Shown: piece by piece, positions 59,915 through 64,000 of the stretch
How positions within the stretch are numbered: position 1 is the stretch's first letter
Layout of the letters: each line of letters opens with the position of its first letter
Source: Panorpa germanica
Lineage: Eukaryota; Arthropoda; Insecta; Mecoptera; Panorpidae
Assembly: GCA_963678705.1 (NCBI GenBank)
Contig: OY783218.1
Location: 9,248,152 to 9,312,151 of the forward strand
Reading direction: 5' to 3'
DNA: 64,000 nt
Made by a program: the position numbers and the translations under genes
Notes under the pieces: model-generated
The model's database searches: none
What the model was told of the DNA's origin: nothing
The model's input: only the letters and a program-made list of their open reading frames with translations

Positions 59915-62900
59915 ATGGATGAAGTTTTATTTAGATCATCTCAGCGGCTTGAATCTCTTCAGGTAGGTTTTTCTATTCTAATTAGAAGAAAACTATAATT
60001 GATACTATTAATTCATAGAATATACTACTATTTTCGAATATAAATGTGGATTCTTGGCATATTGTCTTGTGTGTGATTCAAAGACTTATCTATGTTGATT
60101 TATCAAATATAAATAATTTTAACTTTGTTTGTTCACTTATCATATTTCATAGCTATATCAAATTTTAATTACATCATTGGCTTTGTGTTTATAGTAGTTT
60201 GTGTTGCAATATTAACAGAAGTTAATTATTCGATAATAAAAGTGTATTGTTCGAACTGTGTTTTTTTTATTTTCATTGACTTATTATACCAATTTATTTA
60301 TTTATTACTATTGTTCTAACATTACTGTAATATTTTTTGAATCATTGTTAATAATCATTACATAATTTGACCAACATTTTCAATGGTGTCTTTTATTGTG
60401 CTTGTAGTTTCATTGTTAGCACAAGATATATAACAGGTTTGAAATTTTTATGTTCGTCCTTTGAAATAATGGTTTTATTGTCTTTTGATAATTGTAATTT
60501 TTGTTTCATGTCTGTCGATGCAATTAGGAGGATTGTAATTAATCTGAAATGTTTGCTAAAAATGTTAAATATTTCTTCTGGTAACAATAAACATTCAATA
60601 AATAACGGTATGGCCTAATAATCTCCATTTCTGTACATAATTAGAAGCTCCATTTTTCATATTTTTTATTAGTAGTAAAATATATTAGTTGATGTTAATT
60701 TTGGCGTTTTATATTTTGTAATTAAGTACATATAAAACTTTAAAACTCGCTAAAGAAATGAACTTCTCTAACAACATTGAATATAATAAATATTTAACAT
60801 TATTTTGCTTTTAAATGTGATAGCTTATTTGTTTTTATAAATAATATTTGAATTTGTCCGTGGTACATTCATATGTGCTATTAGTAATAACTTTACGATC
60901 AATATATTTAGCTTCAATTTGGAATAGCGAGTCAGAATGCTGCAAATATGATCGAACAGTATTCAGCAACAGGCAGAGAAATGGCGATACAGGTACTTAG
61001 AAATAAAACTATGTAAATATTAAATAAATTATACAATTACTAAAGTCGCTGAATCTTCTAGGCATTAAACAGTCCTCGTTCCGAACAAATCCAAAGAGCA
61101 CTACGTGAATTTGTAGATGTTATGCGTGAATATTTTAATCAAGCAAAAGAAGCAACTTTAGAAATTGTTAATCCAGCAGCAGTTTATGGTCAACTAGCAC
61201 ATATTTTTAAAGATGAACGTAAGAGTATTATATGTTAATTTTAATCAAAACTTACAAATTTTAATTGAAGCATTTTCCAGTGGCAAGAAACAATGCATTT
61301 TATTTATGCATGGGACTCACTATTGGAGGTATTGGAGGGGTAATAATTGGTTCTTATTGTGCAACTCCCGCTTTAACACCAAATGTTATGAAAGCTGTGG
61401 TAGCCATTTCATATCGTGGCATAGACGTGAGTTAAAATTCATAATATTACATAACATGTTCCACAATATCTGTTTTTAATAAACATTTTACAGACTGTAA
61501 CATATTCGAGTGCTGTAACAGCTCCACCAGGTATACAAAGAAGTAACGATATTTTAATACGTGTAAAAGCTGCCTGTTTGCAAAGGGTGGATGAAAAAAT
61601 TGCCTCTGGTTACGCTCGAAATCTTCGTCAAATTTTATGCAGTAACAAAGTACAGTACAATCTTCTTGTATCTGTTACTGATATAAAACTGAAATATATT
61701 CCTATTATAATCTTGTCATAACAGACACAATCAGGTTTTCCGGTGGTTTTGGGGAGGTCATGTTCTGGTATTGTGGAGGCAGTGGGTGATACCACACGCT
61801 TTGAAATAGGAGATGAGGTATGGGTCGTTTCGCCGCTTTACGGTCCTGGTTTAGCATCAGAGCTTGTACTTGTTCCACAAAATTCTGTTTCAAGAAAACC
61901 ACGAATAATTGGATTTGAAGGTAATGCTACCAATAATTGATTTCTTTAAAATTGACTTATCTTTAAATAATATTTACGAAAAATATATGGTTTTCAGGGG
62001 CTGCTAGTTTACCTTATAGTGGATCTATAGCCCTGATGGCCTTAGAAAGCGCTAATTTAGATGAAAATACATCAATAAATAAACGGTATGAAAAGAATAT
62101 GTGTATCTATTAAAAATAGTATTCTTTATACGATGTATTCGTAGTAGGGACCGGCAAAATAACGTAACGATATCTGATAATTTAAAAATAACGATTCAAA
62201 TTATATTTTTTCAATAACCTAACGGTACATTTTTACCGTTATTTAGTTAGCGGTACAGTATAAAACGCATATAGCTTCTCAAATAACATAACTCGTTAAC
62301 GAAAACGATATTTCAAAATAAAACAACAAGGAAATGAAATTTTTCTTATCGTTATCTCATTACATAAGAAATAATACGGGTTCTGGTGCTGTTACATAAC
62401 ATTAAAAAAACGTTATCATTACAAAAGAGACCGTTACGAAATTGACAAAATATTTTTTGAATCGTTACTTTTACGTTATCAGGTACCTCTACGTAATTTT
62501 TCCGGTCCTTGATTCGTAGATGATGAAAATTTTTCTCTTCTAGAATATACATTCAAGGCGGATGTTCACCTGTTGGTTGTGTGCTTGGTCAACTTTTACA
62601 TCTGTGGAAAGCTAACGTTACTGTATCATGTGCTACACGTGCTATGCCGGTTGCAAAAGCATTAGGTGCTTATTCTAATCGCTGTCTATTAATTCAAATT
62701 TATGATAAACTTAAAATAATATACATTTTCTTTTAAATATAATAGGTGCTACTGCAGTTATACCTGCTGTACCAATTGATGAATTTAATATATCATCTAC
62801 TGGACCTAATCAACTTTTGAAAGAACTTGCTCTTCAAGAACCATTTGACGCTGTTTTTATTACAACAGAAATGGGTTTAAAATTAAATGATTGTAGACAA

Positions 62901-63367
62901 TTTTTAAATAAAGACGGTATTGTTATTGAAACTTTTGAAACCGAACTTTTATCAGATAATTTTGGTTTTGTAATGCAGTGTTTTTATTCTACATGGCTTA
63001 AATTAAAACAATTAGTTCAGGTAATATAAATTTTTTTATTTATATCTTTTTTAAATTGTAATAAACTTATTTAATCTATTATTATAGGTATTAACTGGGA
63101 TAAATGTATATGAAGCTAATGGACAACATTTATGCTATGTAAATTTAGACAAATTAAGTACCCTTGTAGATTCCTCACAACTGCAAACTGTAGTCGACAA
63201 AGTAAGTTGTTCATTACAAAAAAGTGTTATGCAAAAGTAAAATAAGAAAAAGTAGTATAATAATATTTTGTTTGTTATAGGTTTTTAGTCCAAATGATTC
63301 AGAAACGGCTTTATCACATGTTTGCAGTGATGAATCAATAGGTAACACAGTTATAACATTTCGATAA
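59915..63367 (+). CDS. RTN4IP1-like zinc-free MDR oxidoreductase with membrane anchor
   Basis: Eleven exons fit in phase: 59915-59962, 60912-60992, 61062-61218, 61281-61426, 61494-61649, 61725-61920, 61998-62085, 62544-62665, 62746-63020, 63088-63201 and 63281-63367, 489 residues. An N-terminal helical extension (MDEVLFRSSQRLESLQ onward) leads to a membrane segment at about 101-122 (YLCMGLTIGGIGGVIIGSYC). The MDR fold follows: ILIRVKAACLQRVDEKIASG, PVVLGRSCSGIVEAVGD, FEIGDEVWVV and the nucleotide-binding GGCSPVGCVLGQ near 296-307. Zinc ligands of alcohol dehydrogenases are absent. RTN4IP1 is a mitochondrial NAD(P)H-dependent oxidoreductase of coenzyme Q synthesis; the extension plus anchor recalls nematode RAD-8, an RTN4IP1 relative. 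Orthology is probable, not proven. The GxxGxxG loop is slightly altered by Cys and Pro. Poly(A) signals are at 63371 and 63381. Confidence 0.85.
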
Positions 63368-64000
63368 CAAAATAAACATAAATAAACTGTAAAAAAAATA
63401 ATTAAAATAGATATATTGTGACGTTCGTGCTGTTTTATAAAAATATTTATCAATAAATGTTAATAAGTAGTTCTAAAAACTGAAACTTAGTGTTGCTTCC
63501 AATAAATAATATATATGTCTAGTTGATGTGATATTTAACATAATAGTAATTTGTAAAACTAACTAAGCGCCGTTTTTTCACGACTCAGTTAACTAAAGTT
63601 TAACTGAGAATTGCAAAAATGGCACTAAATAATCAGATGAAGGTAACATGTATACTCAGTACTTAAGAAAAGCCAATCTTTACCTCCATATTTTGTAAAT
63701 CCTCCTTACAACTATTTTGACGGTATTGGACGTTTTGTCCACTTACTGATATTTGAAACATTATTAAATATAGATCATTTTATATAACCATTAATAAATT
63801 TGTAATATTGAACATCGAATCATTTTTTTTACCACTGTGCCTTACTGTTTCTTTTGTAAACTTCGTCAATAAATTTGTAAATGTTGTAATTTATAATGAC
63901 GGATCCACACACATGCGTGTCCTTGTACGAATGACACAAGTTCACCAAGAAAATATTCGTGATCACATGATAAATATTTTGTATTCGTGCAAGTGGTGAA
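63368..64000. other. 3' flank, window end
   Basis: AT-rich 3' region of the RTN4IP1-like gene. From about 63820 to the end both strands have an open frame of about 60 codons (minus strand open from the window edge to a stop near 63820), which could be the edge of a further gene but shows no domain. Inverted words AACTCAGTTAACTAAAGTT near 63580 are weak. Confidence 0.3.

Noticed and set aside
60125..60618. Hydrophobic frames in intron 1 of the RTN4IP1-like gene
   Set aside because: Phe/Ile/Leu-rich translation is expected from T-rich intron sequence; the flanking exons join in phase without them.
63820..64000. Open frame of about 60 codons on the minus strand running off the window
   Set aside because: No domain, splice signal or composition support; an opposite-strand frame is equally open.

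Overview
The window is a piece of an insect nuclear genome, most probably Lepidoptera. It is strongly AT-rich. Genes are split by GT-AG introns, several of them only 60-90 bases long. Protein families point to an arthropod: an insect-type zona pellucida (ZP) domain cuticle protein and an insect-type CRAL-TRIO protein. Introns and spacers are crowded with short DNA transposons, a Helitron-type element and LINE fragments. No prokaryotic signal, virus, CRISPR array or rRNA was seen.

Six protein genes can be modelled exon by exon, with matching reading phases at nearly every junction. (1) 10.4-29.2 kb, plus: a secreted or membrane ZP-domain protein of about 650 residues. Its leader exon lies at a TATA/initiator promoter near 10.42 kb and is followed by a 14.3 kb first intron. 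(2) 32.3-36.3 kb, plus: a plasma-membrane type syntaxin (Qa-SNARE), 8 coding exons, 314 residues. (3) 37.1-37.6 kb, minus: the MSS4/RABIF Rab-binding zinc protein, 116 residues. (4) 38.0-40.7 kb, plus: the nucleolar DEAD-box helicase DDX10/Dbp4, 841 residues. (5) 41.4-55.5 kb, plus: a CRAL-TRIO lipid-binding protein, 323 residues, whose start exon is inferred to lie 12.1 kb upstream of the rest. (6) 58.0-59.2 kb, minus: a small SWIM zinc-finger protein of 244 residues; and (7) 59.9-63.4 kb, plus: an RTN4IP1-like zinc-free MDR oxidoreductase of 489 residues with an N-terminal membrane segment. That makes seven in all; the SWIM gene is the one whose family I could not place. Genes 3/4 and 6/7 are divergent pairs with short shared 5' regions; genes 2 and 3 converge.

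The rest is dominated by repeats. A family of about 620-710 bp with ends ATGGGCTTGTGTCC (here MITE-2) occurs in at least eleven recognisable copies. A second family with CCCAGTAAAC ends (MITE-1) has five copies, one of them split by a MITE-2 copy, which reveals the insertion site. A third family (MITE-3) has four copies, three of which keep a similar ~70-codon frame. There is also a Harbinger-like element with TAA duplications, a Helitron nested in a long-TIR element, a LINE fragment with a 16-base target duplication, and a Jockey-like LINE fragment.

I see no clearly new multi-gene system. The most interesting points are opposite-orientation MITE-2 copies bracketing syntaxin exons 3-6, the two very long first introns with upstream TATA/initiator leaders, the conserved small frame of MITE-3, and the orphan SWIM gene. 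All assignments are by eye, without database search.
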